64,000 bases of DNA from Pyxicephalus adspersus. Its lineage: Eukaryota; Chordata; Amphibia; Anura; Pyxicephalidae. The first letter of the stretch is position 1. Every line of letters starts with the position of its first letter. Shown piece after piece: positions 1 to 13,500 of the stretch. The notes beneath the pieces were generated by a model. It was not told the DNA's origin, made no database searches, and saw nothing but the letters and a program-made list of their open reading frames with translations. Where the stretch lies: NCBI RefSeq assembly GCF_032062135.1, contig NC_092861.1:2575748-2639747 (forward strand), given 5' to 3'. Position numbers and translations under genes: made by a program.

Positions 1-784
1 TATTGCTTGGGTAGGCAACATGCACATCGCCTTTGCCCTTTTTATTTTTTTTTCTTCAAATATCTGGTAAATCTCTCTTCCATGCTGCAAAAGATCAAAT
101 AACGTCACACACCTCAAGTCCCCAAAGAAACAATCAGACAATATTCAGCAGTTTAAACAATTGCCCATAAACCCCATTTATTAGATCTGATTCTAACATC
201 AAAACAATTAGATATAACTGCAAGGAGTTTTCATGTTTTCTGTTTTTGTGTAGAGTTCCTCAGGGTTACTCCATACTTCTAAAACACCTAAAGGTAACTG
301 GCTCCCCTGGAAATGTGTGTGGGGAAAAACAGCAGCATGGTTGCACTTTACTGGATAGTGGCAAAATTAATAAAGACGATTAAATATATTTCATCACTTA
401 AACACATTGACCGTACTATACCGTAGACTATACTAGACCGTACAAACTTTCACCAATAATTTGGTGGCTGGCGTGCCCAATATAATACATTGAATGTAGG
501 CTGTTGATAAAACTCTGCATATATGAAAGCCAAAGTCCTCTGACAATTTACAAACACATATGAGGTGTCAATTACTTTAGCTTCTCTAGAGTGCTGTACA
601 TTTAGCTAATGAGATCCGCAAAAGACTTTGTCAACAGGGATTATACCAGAAACCCCACCTAATCTGCATCAAGACGAGACATCATTCAAAGACTTGCTAC
701 CATTTCTGAAAGGTTATACAGGAGCATATCTAGCACCTGTATTAATTAATTACTTGGTAGTATCAGCCCGGAAAGTGTAAAATA
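1..784. other. Non-coding, no feature recognised
   Basis: This is AT-rich sequence with short poly-T runs. No exon, repeat family or terminal repeat was recognised. Confidence 0.6.
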
Positions 785-1300
785 GACTTCTAAAACCTCT
801 GGACGTGTCTGATGCCATTTGGCACCATGCTGCCTTTGACCTGCATTCTTCCCGTAGTACAGCCAGGTTCTTTCTCTATCCCAGGTGAATGTTGCACTCA
901 TGATGGATGTGATACTAAAGTGTACCTTCTTCCATTGCTCTATGGTCTAGTTCTGATGCTTATGTGCCCCTTGTAGGCTTCTTTAGTCAGCATTGGCACC
1001 CTGAAGGGTCTATGTGTGTTCTAACACCTTTCTCTTATGACCACCATGAAGTACTTATACAATCACTTTGAGCTACAGGAACAGACTGGTTAGCACTGAG
1101 CATTTGGTGCCATGGCTCACCAGTTTTACTTTCCTTGGACCACGCTTGAAACGCCCTAACCATTGCATAGCTGAAAACACCACACAAGACCTGCGATGCT
1201 CCGACCCAGTTGTCTAGCAATCATATTTGCCTCATGTCAAATGTTTAGATGCTTACACTTACCAGTTTTCCTGCTTCCAACGCATAACCTTTTTTATTGG
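785..1300 (-). mobile_element. Decayed Tc1-like transposase, N-terminal half
   Basis: On the minus strand, reading from about 1290 downwards, broken frames give MIARQLGRS and then a segment ending AFQAWSKESKTGEPW. These match the helix-turn-helix DNA-binding part of Tc1-like transposases (typically IVxARxLGQS and YQKWSKEG). Further down, CCATTGCTCTATGG at about 940 corresponds to the TMEQWKK-type block. Frameshifts and stops break it, so it cannot make a transposase. Terminal repeats were not identified. Confidence 0.7.
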
Positions 1301-1494
1301 GGTGTGATGGTTGTATGTGAGACCTCCGGTAGTAAAGCTGTCCTCCTTGTCAAAAAGTCTCTAGGTCCCACAAATTATTGGTTTGTTATCCATTTACTAC
1401 ACATTAGAGATCTTCCTAAGGTGATATCGAGGTTAGGAGACTCTGATGGTCACTGAAGGGTTGACTTGGCCTTGAATTTTAGATCATCACTTTG

Positions 1495-2030
1495 AAATTC
1501 CAAGTTCGTCCCATGTGCAGCTTTCACACTGATGAACACAAGTTGTTCTTTTCCTCATATTTTCCAATGCTGCATTCATTCAGCCATCAATTTTAACCAA
1601 GATTTCTGTGCCACTGTAACTCATACAACTCCACGTATCCAAAATCCACCTCCATGGTTCACGGTAGGGATGGTGTCACCGACCTTGTTGCATTCTTCTC
1701 AAAGCAAAGTCCAGTTTTGGTCTCATCACTCCAAAGTGGCTCGGTAATTCTTTGTTTATTTGTCTCTGCATGCCAGTTTGCAAAAATGTTGCCCACGAAT
1801 ATGAAGCATAATTTTACATTTACAGTACGAGTTAAACTAGGAGTAGCATTTCAATTGAAAGAAGAGTGTTATTTTGTTGTTACCTCTCCTAATAGAACAC
1901 TGAATAGTGTGAAGTCCCTAACAGCAAAAGTAGCTCCCGCTGGAATCCTTAGCGCTTTCACCTCGGTATGCCATCTCAGGCATTCTTGCAACACTTTTTC
2001 AGACAGCTCTATTCAAAAATAATGTGAAAA
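1495..2030 (-). mobile_element. Decayed Tc1-like transposase, catalytic region
   Basis: Minus-strand frames around 1740-1700 read FWSDETKTGL, the block around the second catalytic Asp of Tc1 transposases. Near 1675 come PTVNHGGG, then a GTEILVKIDG-like stretch and MNAALENM. This catalytic piece lies upstream, in minus-strand sense, of the N-terminal piece at 785-1300, so the two are probably different insertions or a rearranged copy. It is heavily mutated. Confidence 0.6.
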
Positions 2031-5000
2031 GCCAATTCCTTTTTTTGTATTTATTCTTCTGATGATTAGATAATTGAAGTTCACAGCCATTTGCTTTTCA
2101 CATGTTTGGATCATTTATTGAAGATTCTCAACACCATTAGTAAATCAGCCCACCTCGGATTCCTCACACAGCTGCCACAACAGATGCTCAGTTTATTCTA
2201 AAAAAAAGTTTGGAAAATGAGGATTTGCATTAAAATTGTTATTAATTGTGTGGGAATCATGTAAAAAGTAAAATACCAACCCACGGTCTCCATTTGGCCT
2301 GATTGGGGTAATGTTTAGAATTTTAGGACGATATTGATAAGAATTCCTATTTTAATTCTTTTGCTATTTTTCAAGCCAAGTCATCTTAGGATAAACACCT
2401 CTGCCTTCCATTAACCTAGATTTTATGAAAGAGGCCTAATGCATTCATGTCTTTGATTTATCGCAGGTTGAGGATGATGAATTCTCCTTCCTATCCAGAC
2501 TCAGAATAGTTTCTAGTCCCTTTCTTTATATATTCTTTAGAATCTTTGCAGGATACCTTACAAATCCCACACAGCAATAATAACACAAAGTTACAATGAA
2601 ATCTCAGAAAAAAATTCCTGCAAAAGAAATACGAAATTACAAAAATTTGCTTTAAATTCAGGGAAATAAAGCAAGAATGGGGACTACACCAAATTTTAAA
2701 AATGTGCTCAGTCATGGAGAGTTATCATCCGATTGTTAGGGCTTTCTGAAGATTTTTTTGTCCATGTTAATTTTGGATCATTTATAATCCATATTAAAAC
2801 AAAAACGTAATACCGAAAGCGGCATGTCACCGCCAAACCTTTTATACGGCCATCTCCACAATTTTATTTTATTAAAATATTCTTACTCTTTTATTTTTTA
2901 GTACGTTTGAATTAATATTAGTTCAAAGCATATAGATTTGTATTTTTATATTTTCTAGTGCAATTTCTTTTTTTTCAAGTTGTATTTAAAGCAATAAAAA
3001 AAAAAAAGTCCTTAGACATTTCACTGATACTTAGGATGGCAATTGGGCCCCAGAGCAACCAATGGCCCAAGAACAAGCAATGGAATATTCTCTTCACTTA
3101 TCGGTGCAGTTGTGATAGAGTTCATAGCAAACTAAATTTCTTATTTAGGAAATAAAAATTCTTAAATAAGAAATTTACAGTATTGGTGCCGCAACGCTCT
3201 ACCGTAGTGGCTTTTGAAAATGTATTATTACAAAGCAAATGTTTTCTTTCTTGTATTTATCTGATTTTCAGAGTTCTGTGTTTGCTTTTATGAAGTTACA
3301 TTAACAAAGTTGATTTTGGTGCCTTATTTTTATTATTATTATTATTATTAAGCTACTTTATTAAATGATTTTAAAATTGGAGGGTTTATTAAAAAACATA
3401 AAAATCTTCACATCTGCATTTTCTTTCACAAAAAAAAAACCTGAGGTTTTTAAAGTATTGAAAAAATATAAATTAAATAAAACAATCTGAATTTTGAGTC
3501 ATAAAATGACCTTTTTATAGGTGGAAATTTGGGTAAAATTTGTCAATTTAAATATTTCAGGTTTTACCCTGTCATTCCCACCTGCACTTCCAAATTCAGT
3601 TGCCAAATCGCACTTGGTACATTTTGTATTTTATGAAAATATAAATGTATTGAGGCCTGAAACTACGTCCCCCATAAGTTTTTTTTTTTTTTTTTTTTTC
3701 TGAATCAATTTTTGTAAAGTACAAATAATTTAAGGTTCATAAATAAAAGTTGAATGGAATGGAAAATTTCAGGTGTGATAGACGGGAAAAAGCTTCTGAC
3801 TCGACCTCTTGACGGAATATAAATGAAAAGGGCTTAAAAGGCCTTTATTAGCATACAACAGGGTGCATCTATGACAAAGGATTCGTAGAGCACTCACTGA
3901 ATTTGAAAGCGATTGGGCCGAATTCTCTGATTCTGGTTTCTTTCTGCAAGGGTTGGCCAGGCAGGCACTTAAAACCGAGAATAATGCTACCTTAATATTA
4001 GGTATGAAATATCGCATGTGAATATTTTCTATATTTTTTATGTTAACCCTGACAAGTCTCTATAGACTCTAAAGAGCAAACGTTGGTTTGCAAGGGGCTC
4101 AGATGGCAAATTTTTCAAATATCTGTGAAGCCGATTACTCAAACCTTATAAAAGCTTGGACACAATATTGTAAATTCGTCATTTTTATATAGTAAGAATT
4201 ATATGACTCGTAAGTTTAATATAACTGCTTATCATAAAGACCCCATGTCAATGAAGGTCAAAACCTTGCCTCCTAAAGCATATCTGAGCACTGTGTGCCT
4301 CCTTACCCTTTCGTGCTGTAACTCTATATATAAGTATATAAATGTCTCTCAGTACGTGTGCAGAAGATATCTTTATAACGCCACCCCTTGACTGCTATCT
4401 GTCAACACCTTGGGCGGCTGCTGGCTGTCAAGACCCACTGAACCCATTATTGACCAAATCAGTAGTTTCCAATAATGAGATCGCAGACACAATGATCACA
4501 AACTCAAGGCATCATTAAATAATTAATTTGGGGATTGCGTCTTTGTTTAATATTGTAATTTTTTTGCTACAAATACAGTATTAAAATGTCTATCATCCAA
4601 TATCTCCCTTACTATTTCATAAAACAAAACATTGACGTTAATGATCGTATTTGGATACGATTGAGTTCTTTGCTTTTAAATCTTGTTTAACACCTCTCAG
4701 CATTGTATGATTTTATGATACATTGTTCACATTTTTTTAAAGGTGTATTTATTGAATGAAGCAGTCCTGAACCTGTATCTGATGAGTTTATGTCTTTTCA
4801 AATTGTAACTCCTTGTTTTCATTTTGTGTTGTCCACTTGTGTCCGTTTTGTTCTTAGAAGGAATTGTCAGAGGCTCTTTATTGGGTCATTTTTGTTTTAA
4901 ACATGAAGTTTCATGGCCTTATAGTGATCACTAATGCAGTAACTGGTTTATAGCACCTTTCTAGAATAACATGTAGCCATCGGAACTGTCATTATTTGGT

Positions 5001-5055
5001 CTTTACGTTTCTTTTAAAACAATTACAGTATATCAGTCAGGGAACTGCTAGATCT
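2031..5055. other. Non-coding AT-rich stretch with simple repeats
   Basis: Only a (TTA)n tract (about 3326-3351) and a 21-base T run (3679-3699) stand out. No exon-like open frame with splice signals was seen. Confidence 0.6.
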
Positions 5056-5358
5056 AAAGCCGCGTACACACGTGCAATTCTTGTCGTTGGAATGGAGCTT
5101 TCACGATCCTTTCCAACGATAAGAACCGCACGATGCATGAACGAGTGCTGTACATACAGCACCAATCTGCTCTATGGAGAGGGAAGGGGGAGAACGACAG
5201 AGCGGCTTCCCTTGCATTAGGATTGCTCGTCGTTCATCGTCAATGGATCCGCCTGGACGGACGATGAACGACGCTGGCTGTACACGCCAGATTCTCACCC
5301 GATATCCGCCCTGAGCCAATTATCGGGCAAGAAAAAATTTACGTGTGTACGTAGCTTA
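5056..5358 (+). mobile_element. Palindromic MITE, family A copy 1
   Basis: This copy begins TAAAGCCGCGTACACACG and ends CGTGTGTACGTAGCTTA, which form an imperfect terminal inverted repeat. An internal palindrome near 5232-5272 pairs CGTTCATCGTC with GACGATGAACG around ATGGATCCGCC. It has no coding capacity. The same ends and interior recur at 43035, 49525, 52474 and 53210, so this is a multi-copy non-autonomous DNA element. The target duplication is short and AT-only (TA or TWA), so the superfamily is undecided. Confidence 0.8.
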
Positions 5359-5460
5359 ACCTATGACGTTGTTTTATATTTATTAGCGTAATAGGACAAT
5401 GGTGAAAGCCCGTTGACGGCTTTCATGGCCAAAATGTCACAAGCAATGCTCAGAATGGGC

Positions 5461-5660
5461 CTAAGCCCCCTACAGACATCAGATTATGGACGATGGAAAC
5501 TTTCTTTCGACATGGTTTCCAGTGACTGATGAATGCACCGGTGCTGTGTACATGGCACCGTTTGGTTCTATGGAAGTAGGGAAGGGCAAGAAGGAGCAAT
5601 TGACACCCTTTTGCACTCCCCTCTGTAGCAAAGTAGGATAAAGGAACATAGCTAATCACC
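5461..5660 (+). mobile_element. Diverged MITE family A relative
   Basis: About 100 bp after copy 1, a sequence starting TAAGCCCCCTACAGACATCAG carries an interior resembling family A: GGAAACTTTC, a tgaatgcaccGGTGCTGTGTACA core, and a GGGAAGGGCAAGAAGGAG stretch. The right end is eroded. Confidence 0.45.
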
Positions 5661-6737
5661 TTCTATAGTATGGAAGATAAGAACCCACCCCTATTTGTAA
5701 GTTCAAGGAATGAAAAAACAAGGTAGATATAAGGTTAATCTACTCAAAATTGGGGTCTTCTGGTTCATAAGAAAAAAGTTTTATCTTGTCCCATGTAATA
5801 AGGAACAATAATTGTTATACATTCATTTAAATAAAGATCCAAAAACAGAATCTTCTTTTTGGGTTTACAATGATACATAGATAACAGTTAAGGCCTATAG
5901 AGTCCAACGTGATTTGCAAAAATTGCTTTTTTCAGGAGATGAAGGTAGAAATGTATCCGTTAACTCAATGGTTGGACCAAAGAGAAGCATGAATGAATGT
6001 CTATTGAATTTTATCAAACATACCATTTCTATAAAGCAGCCATTAAAAAGGAGTTACTGAATCCTACTCAATTTAGATAATAGGAAACTGGGTGCTGGTA
6101 AAGCACTGATGTTCTCATCAAGAGGTCAGTGTGGAAATGTTGTGAAAAAGGTCTTGCAACGGATGGTGCAAATGGAGCACATTGTCTAGTCTGCAAAGAA
6201 TGGCCTGAGAAGGTAATGTCTTAGGATTATTTGCACAAACAAACTGTTACCCTCTTAATGTTACCCACGTGGCCGTTAGGTTTAGTAACACCTATGGGAT
6301 TATTTCCTTTTCTGAGATACTTACCTTGGCCTTTTCCCACCTTTGAGTTGTATTTCCTTTCGGGGCATAGAATATCTGGGTAATTTCTAAAATGTTTTGC
6401 AAAAATTGCAGAAGTTAGCTTGTTGTGGTACATGTAGGTCCAAGTCAATAGGTCACTATGTCTGTGAGTGTGGCTAAAGTCGGTCATGCTGGGACTTCTA
6501 TACATACCAGGCCGTAAGGAACCCCATGTGTTGGAATTCAGAGTTTTTGAGATGTTCCCAAGTAACGTCCGCCATCTTTGTTGATGTCTTAAGCAAGTGC
6601 CTACAGTTCACAACATGCTTCCTTCCTGAAATACCTCCGCCTCTGTATTATATTAAGCTTTATATTTTATTTTGCTGTGTGTATATCATGGTATATATTT
6701 TGTGTAATAATATTCTGAGTATTTTTGGCACCATGTG
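5661..6737. other. Non-coding, no feature recognised
   Basis: I see no repeat family or exon signals in this stretch. Confidence 0.55.
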
Positions 6738-6886
6738 CAATGTTCAACCCTGGAATTTATTCAACCTGGGTGGGAAAAAGCTGTAGGTGGTGACCCAACT
6801 CTTTAGTAATTACTCAAAAACAGCCGGGTTGTTAATGAAAAGTGCCGGGCGGTGCGCCCAGCTAAAAGGGGCTAGAGGGAACACTG
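6738..6886 (+). mobile_element. CAGTGTTC/GAACACTG-ended repeat, copy 1
   Basis: This 149-bp element starts CAATGTTCAACCC and ends GGGAACACTG, forming a short terminal inverted repeat of hAT-like type. The core reads GCCGGGCGGTGCGCCCAGC followed by TAAAAGGGG. Other copies are near 14162, 27042 (inverted), 47092 and 60029. Flanking 8-bp duplications are not clean. Confidence 0.6.
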
Positions 6887-7159
6887 ATATGTGAGATGTC
6901 AAATTGTAGCTATGGCTGATGATTGAAAGATCGTGAGCCAGCATAATCTTTGGGAAGTTGCGTGTTTATGCAGAGTATGCGCTGGCTTGGGGAAAATGTA
7001 ACAGTCTCAAATCATGTAAACTTCTCGATGGGTAAGCATCTGCCGAGGTCTTGTTTTGTCTTCCCCAATATACCCCAATTTTATTCATTATTGGCCTGTA
7101 GCTTCTATGCCTATGGGTTGCCTAAAAAAGGGACCACGCATCCTAAAAGCTTGCTGTGG

Positions 7160-7235
7160 ATACATTATTACTATTATTACAATTATTAATAAACAGGATT
7201 TATTTAGCGCCAACATATTATGCAGCACTGTATAT
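7160..7235 (-). repeat. LINE/SINE 3' tail fragment
   Basis: It carries a (TTA)-rich tract followed by AATAAACAGGATTTATTTAG and CGCCAACATATTATGCAGC, the same tail found on the LINE at 39455 and the SINEs at 40612, 44369 and 45940. It is probably a severely 5'-truncated insertion in minus orientation. Confidence 0.7.
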
Positions 7236-7317
7236 TAAATATTTTTAGAATTAGGTATATTACACCTAACACTTTCATTTTTCCTACAAGTACTTCTTAA
7301 ACTCAATGATGACTTAC

Positions 7318-7554
7318 CAGAAAAAAAGACCCGATGATCCTTTACCATACTTGAGGACGTCTGTTTACAGACATTGGGAGCCGACATCTTATGGCACCAG
7401 TGGTTGTACCTCGGTGCTTTACCTAAATCAGATTCCTCCCTAAAATCCACGTTCATGGTTAGCCTTAAAATCTCTTGGTTCCGTATGCAGTAGTCAGAGT
7501 CCTTAGAACAGGAAACTAAACCCTTGTGGCCTGGCTCTGTTGGTCGCTTAATGT
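7318..7554 (-). other. Candidate unidentified exon (open frame between splice signals)
   Basis: This 237-nt minus-strand block is preceded by a pyrimidine-rich acceptor (CCTTTTGTCCCCTGCAG) and followed by a strong donor (CTG/GTAAGT). It is open throughout, and its length divisible by three gives a phase 1-1 exon. The frame reads IKRPTEPGHKGLVSCSKDSD onward and includes MSAPNVCKQTSSSMVKDHR. I do not recognise the protein. It could be an exon of a minus-strand gene or lncRNA downstream of kif13b, part of an old transposon, or chance. Confidence 0.25.
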
Positions 7555-10500
7555 CTGCAGGGGACAAAAGGTCACTTTTAAAGGGAGTCCAGACTAAATG
7601 TATTTTCACATTTTTTGTTTCATTTGTTTCATTATCACCTTCTAAATGCCATCTAGGAATATTCCTGGGATAGAAAGCAATAGATAGCATGTTTCATGTC
7701 TTGTTCAGACGCCATTTAGATGCAGGGACAAACAAGGTGTCAAAAAAAAAAAAAAAGGTCATGTGATATTGTATGTCATCAGTACTATAGAATCTTTTAG
7801 CTTCTTATAGCTTTATTTGACCAATACAGCCTACATACCCACAAGTCATTGCTGTGCACCCATTATTGTGTGTTATCTTTGTGCTGATTTTGAAATCAGC
7901 TTGGCTGAATCTCATACTCATGTATGTTGTACATGGAGGCAAGATGGTATATAACGTCTTCATATCATAAAGATTTCCCCCTTCAAACTAAAATGCCTCC
8001 GGCAAAATAACTTTTGGCTACAGCCTTCGTTTTCTATGGCTCTCTCTATTAGCAAAACCTTTATTATGTCCACAATGGAGAAGAGATTGAAATCTGATGA
8101 ATTGAGGGAAACATAGGTGCTCCTGAAAGTTTTATTTTTATTTTTTTTAATGGTTTCCAATTTAGTCCTGTGGTTCCCCTAAAGTGGGAATGAACCCCTT
8201 AGGAGACCTTGTGGTCTCTCCGTGGCATCCTGTTTTATACTTGTAATAGTCTCTAAAAAGAGAACAGCACTTTAAGTGCGTTTGAAGATGTTGAACGCCT
8301 CCGGTGTTTCCGCATCACGATCCGCCTCTTGTATATATATATATCCCCTTCTTCCTCATAACCGCAGTATATACCCTTCCCCCTCCGCAAAAAATGACCC
8401 TCCTCCACCGCCCGCCCCTCTCCGCCAACTGGATGCTGCTTTATAATGCAAAACACTTGTCTGAAGCTAATCTTACATACACAAAAGGTGAAAAAAAGAC
8501 AATTCTGACAGAAAAAAAGCTAAAGCTGATTCTATAAGCCTTGTTGCTTATGAGCCAAAAGTGCAAAAAGCTCTATTACAAACTAACCTGCCACTCATAT
8601 AAATATAAATATATATATATAAATATATTAAGATCACACTGTTCTTCAAAATTGTGTATTTGTATTTTTGTGTACGTACAATTTTCTGCTAAGCAGAAGG
8701 AGGATGTAGTATAGGATGAGCGTTGAGAAAAGGCTTTTTTCTGTTCAATTTTTTTTATTTTTATTTCTTTTTTTTTTATCCTATTTTAGTCACTTTTTTT
8801 TTCTAAGCCCTTTGCTGTCAACCTCACCTTACAGAGTTTTTGACTGCAAAGGGATTAGTGACAACACGAGAACTGTCTGTCTTGTCTTTATATGTGTATT
8901 ACTCTGTTTTTTTGTTTTTAGATGCAGTACACCTCTCGGTCTACAGAGGTCACCAGTGAGCACTTACATAAAATTTTTGGGGGTTTACCAAAAGTGTTTT
9001 TGATATTTAAATAATTTCACCACTGTGAGCTGTTTGTATCGACAGCCTTTGCGTTGTCCATAATGACGTTGGACCTTGTCTACTATCCCAGGTGGGAAAA
9101 TGAATTAGATAGAGTTTCCGTTCAACAAACAGATCTTAAAATTATAAAATAATAAATTATTAATGCAAAGTTTTAAAACAAAGCTTACGTCTGATGGCCA
9201 TCGTTGGTTTTGGTTGACCATCATTCCATCAATGTAGTGACCAGGCAATAACACTGCCCATGTTCAACGCAATAGGTGGCCAAAAATGGAAAGATGATGT
9301 TGTGACAAATAGGGGGCAGATCTAATGAAAGAGACAGTGTGTGATTGGCCCACCATACCAGTACGGTCTTCAGACATGCCGGTAGAGTTCTCAGATTGCT
9401 GTGTGCAAGCAGGTAGGGCATCTGTTGGTCTTTTTGTACTGGGCCCCATCAGGAAAGGTTTCTACTTTGTCCCTGTGCCGTGAGGACAAGACTTGCTCAA
9501 CAAAACAATGATCAGATGTTTTCCCACTGGGATAAGGGCAATAAAAAGCAGTCAGATTCTAAGCTTTACCTCTATCCAAGTCTTGCACAGTAGACGCTGC
9601 AGAAAGTCCGAGCCCGTCTCATTTCCTGCCTGGAGTATGTCCTGTGTCATCTAGCCCCTCCCTAGCCTGGCTTATCCTGGCCCACCTCTTCCAGTTATTG
9701 GATTTCAGTCCTTTGAAGCAGAGGCTCAGCATCACATCAGGCCACACCTCTAGACTTACACTGACCCATCAAATCCTTTTAATATTTGCATAACCCCTCC
9801 CATGAGCAGTCTCATGAGTTGCATCAGGGCAGAGGGATTTTGAAAGGATTATTCGGGCTGCCTGTGTTTTGAGGAAACTACCTGCTAATTTCTTCTACTA
9901 GGTTCTTCCAGTTAGGATCTGGCCCCTGTCCCTTCTTCTTTTCATACTGAAAAGTTAAATATTTTATTGAAAAGTGTCTTTGCTCTGTTGGGTGGCTTTT
10001 TTTTTTTGGCTCAATTTGTGTTCATAGGTCAAAGAGCCAAGCCTGGAGCTGCACATTGGTGACCTCTGTGTTGGGAGAGGTGTACTGCATCGTCTTGGGT
10101 AGGGCTCTCAATAACAATGTGTAATTGTAGAAAAAAAAATAAAAGCTTGTTTCTCTACGTGGGCAGAAACACGAGCCTATTATATTCAAGAAAACTAGTT
10201 ACCAGAGTCCTGTATCATTGTATCTCCTATTCTGGATTAGTGCCTTTTGGACAGTAGACTGTTCTGTAATTAAAATGTAGTATACTGCTTTTTTGTACAG
10301 TTTTGTTTCAAGATTTTTTTTTTAATTTGTGTTTTTATTTTAGTATTGTACTACTAGGGAATTAAACACAAAACCTGTAACTGAATCCTTGTACTTGTCT
10401 CTGTGTGATTTTTGTGTACTGTTACTGACTTGTTCTCCGATTCATCGGGGGGAAGTTGTGCGGGTGGGGAGATGGCCTAAATATTGCAGCCAGTGGGTAG

Positions 10501-13500
10501 ATAGCCGTAAATATATGCAAAGCCACCCCCCATGTGAGCTTCTGGGGATTAAAACAAACTCCGTACTGGCCTACTCATTCATATGACGATGTCCTTCGAT
10601 GCAAAATGCGTCAGAAAAGGACTGATGATGGTAGCCTTCTTTACATACAGCATGCAAAATTGGTGCAAGAAGCTTAGCCAATTTGCTGTATAAACGGTTG
10701 GCTCTCCTGCTTCATGGTGTATAAACTTTGTTGATCTGCTGGTAAAGTCCACCAATGTAGCTTTTTGTGGTAAGGTGTCTACTGATGCTGCACTACTGAA
10801 TTCAGAGCAGTGTTGTTACCCTGTTGTGGGCTATGACGGCTTTCACTATGGAAGGATAAGTTGTTGCCAGGGTTGTTACTTAAATTTGCCACCATTGACA
10901 AGCTAGTAGCTTACCAATCTTCTGCTGGCAAACCGAGCCTTATCGACTTTTCTAAAGTGACTGCACTGCCCCTGTTTTTGAAACTCTCCCAAAGGGTGCA
11001 AAAGTAAATTGGAGGGGGGAGCATGGTGGACGCAAATGAAGGACTTGGCTTGACTTACTCATGAGGAACCCATAAAACAAGGTTCAGATCTCAGGGAACC
11101 AATGCTAAAATATATTCATTGGAATAATGTTCCTCCCTTTGTTGGGAGTAAATTGCATCAGAGTCGTTGGTCAGTGGTTTAAAAAATTGCCCAAAGCTCA
11201 GGGATTGGTAGGAATACACTATGCCCAAGGGGAAACTCTAAACAGTCAGAATTAAAAATAAAATAACCCAGCATCAGTCAGTGGAAGGGGGAATCATGCC
11301 CAGATTTTTGGTGTCATTTGAAGGAATCTTGCCCTCATCATGCACCAATCATTGGTTTCTGTTGGATTTGAGAAAATTTCCCTAACATTGGTGTTCAGTA
11401 GTCCTTTAGCTTGGTATGTGCTCCATGTTCTGCATTGCTTCTTGGATGAACTCAGTCACAACTTTGAAGGAACCTTTGGGCAGTAGATAAATAGCAAGGT
11501 GAATTACTGGGTCTTGTAGCCCTAATCCACTGCCTGGAATCTGCCTCGAGTCCATACACCGAGGTTCAGGTGTTGTGGGGGTCCTTGTACTTAACATAAC
11601 CCTGCTTGTTGCTACATATCGAAACCAAGGGCCACCGTTTGATGATCTTGGCTTTAGATTTCATTTCTGAAGAATGCCATACTTTACCTGGACGACTTCC
11701 GTCCTTCAGCAGATATTCAAGCTGCAGTCATTATTTATATGGCTAAAACTTTGCGATCATCGTCAAACACAACTCACTCCGCTGATAATTGCATAGCTAC
11801 AGACAATGGAAAAGTGCCCCAATGGATCCTGATTCTCCAGTAGCATGATTTCAAAATCCAGCCTAGGAAAATAAATAGCCATAACATTGCCAATGGCACT
11901 GGGTGGAACCAGTAAAACTGGAATCATGTGATCCCTCCCATGCTTTCTCTTAAGGAAGGTGTGTTACTGGCCAGAGTACCAATGGTAAAAATCTACTTTT
12001 GAACTCTTACACAATTTAACTGGAGTTCCCATTTAGGTAGATTTGTTCTTAAAAAAAAAAAAAACTCTGAAACAGAAACAATTCTTAATCTACCAGCAAT
12101 TCCCTGAATTCATCCGAAAACCAAACCCAATCTTTAAACAACCCAGAGCCATTTTAGGACAAGAGTCATAAAACGTAGTTCTTCTGTCAACATCCACAAG
12201 ACATTCTGTCTCTGAATAGTGTAAACCTTAGCGGTATCATAAAACAGAGAAAAAGAACATTTTGTGGTGTGTTGCTTGTACTTGTACTATAATAACCCAC
12301 CATCTCGGCCCTTCTATACCTTGTTGTGATTGGAGGGGCCAACCTTTCACTCCCTTGAGTCTTGTCCCTAGAAAAAGGCAAGTCAGGCTATCGTGGAGCC
12401 AATCATCTATCCACAGATAGTGACTCTGCACAGTGGGACTTTTTGAAATTTTCCCCTGCTAGCTTGAGATCATGTTCTGTTTTCTTTTTCAGTTTTGTAA
12501 TAAAAAAAGTATTGCCCTCTGAATCTTATTTTAACATCAGCCATCCAAGGACTCCATTCCAACACCCAACCAAGTACAGCCAACCATAAAACAGCAGCAC
12601 AATGTTTTTGCAGTTTGCTACTACCCACCATCCAGTAACATACCAGAAAATAATTGGGAGAAGCTATTTGAACTGTTGTACTAATAACCAATTCTTTGTA
12701 AAAAGTCACAGAAGAGTATTGACTTGGCAAAAAGTGGACTCCTACTCTGCACACTTCCTGTTTCACAATAAAACACGGGACTCTTGTACCTCCTCATCTC
12801 GGAACGATGGTGTCTTGAGGCATACTGCGATCAGCTTTTTGGGTCAAATTAAAATATAGATAATTTCTTCCATGGACCAATTTCTTATTTAAAGGTTCCA
12901 GATGGTAATATTTCATCAAATATACATACATGATCAGTCCACATTACTACTGAAAAGATGTTTTCTGCCAAATCTCAAGCTAGAGGTGGACATCATCTTC
13001 ACAGAACGCTTCCTCAATATAACATTTTTTTTCTTCTTCCAGAAGCAATGCAGGTGGCTAAATGGTTGTTTTTATTCATTTGATTGTATTTTCTTTTCTT
13101 TTTATGGCTTTTTGACTTTCTCTGTCTGACCCCTTAAAAATTGATGAAAAGATCGTTTTACCTTGTGTCCCCTCCAAAGTAACATCAATAGGGTGCAAGG
13201 CCACTTTTACACAATAAAGGTCTTGTAAGATCTTTAATTTTTTTTTTTGGACAGAAGTACGGATGAATCATTTCTCAAGGTTTGTAAAAGACTGAAAATA
13301 GAATGTAGCAGCTATCGTGTTCCAAGAGAATGAACAATAGAAAGATTAGTAATCGAATCCAAAATAGCTATAAACTTACTAGTATTTTGGTGCTCTTTTT
13401 ATTGTTTATTCTCTGAATCTTCTTCGATTCCAAGGCTTTCCCCAATGTGGAGCTGGATGTGTCCCAAACGTTTGAGATGCCTTGTTAAATTAAATACTCT

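Noticed and set aside
10361..10400. Poly(A) site of a named plus-strand gene
   Set aside because: ATTAAA with TG-rich sequence is suggestive, but no coding exon ties it to any gene.
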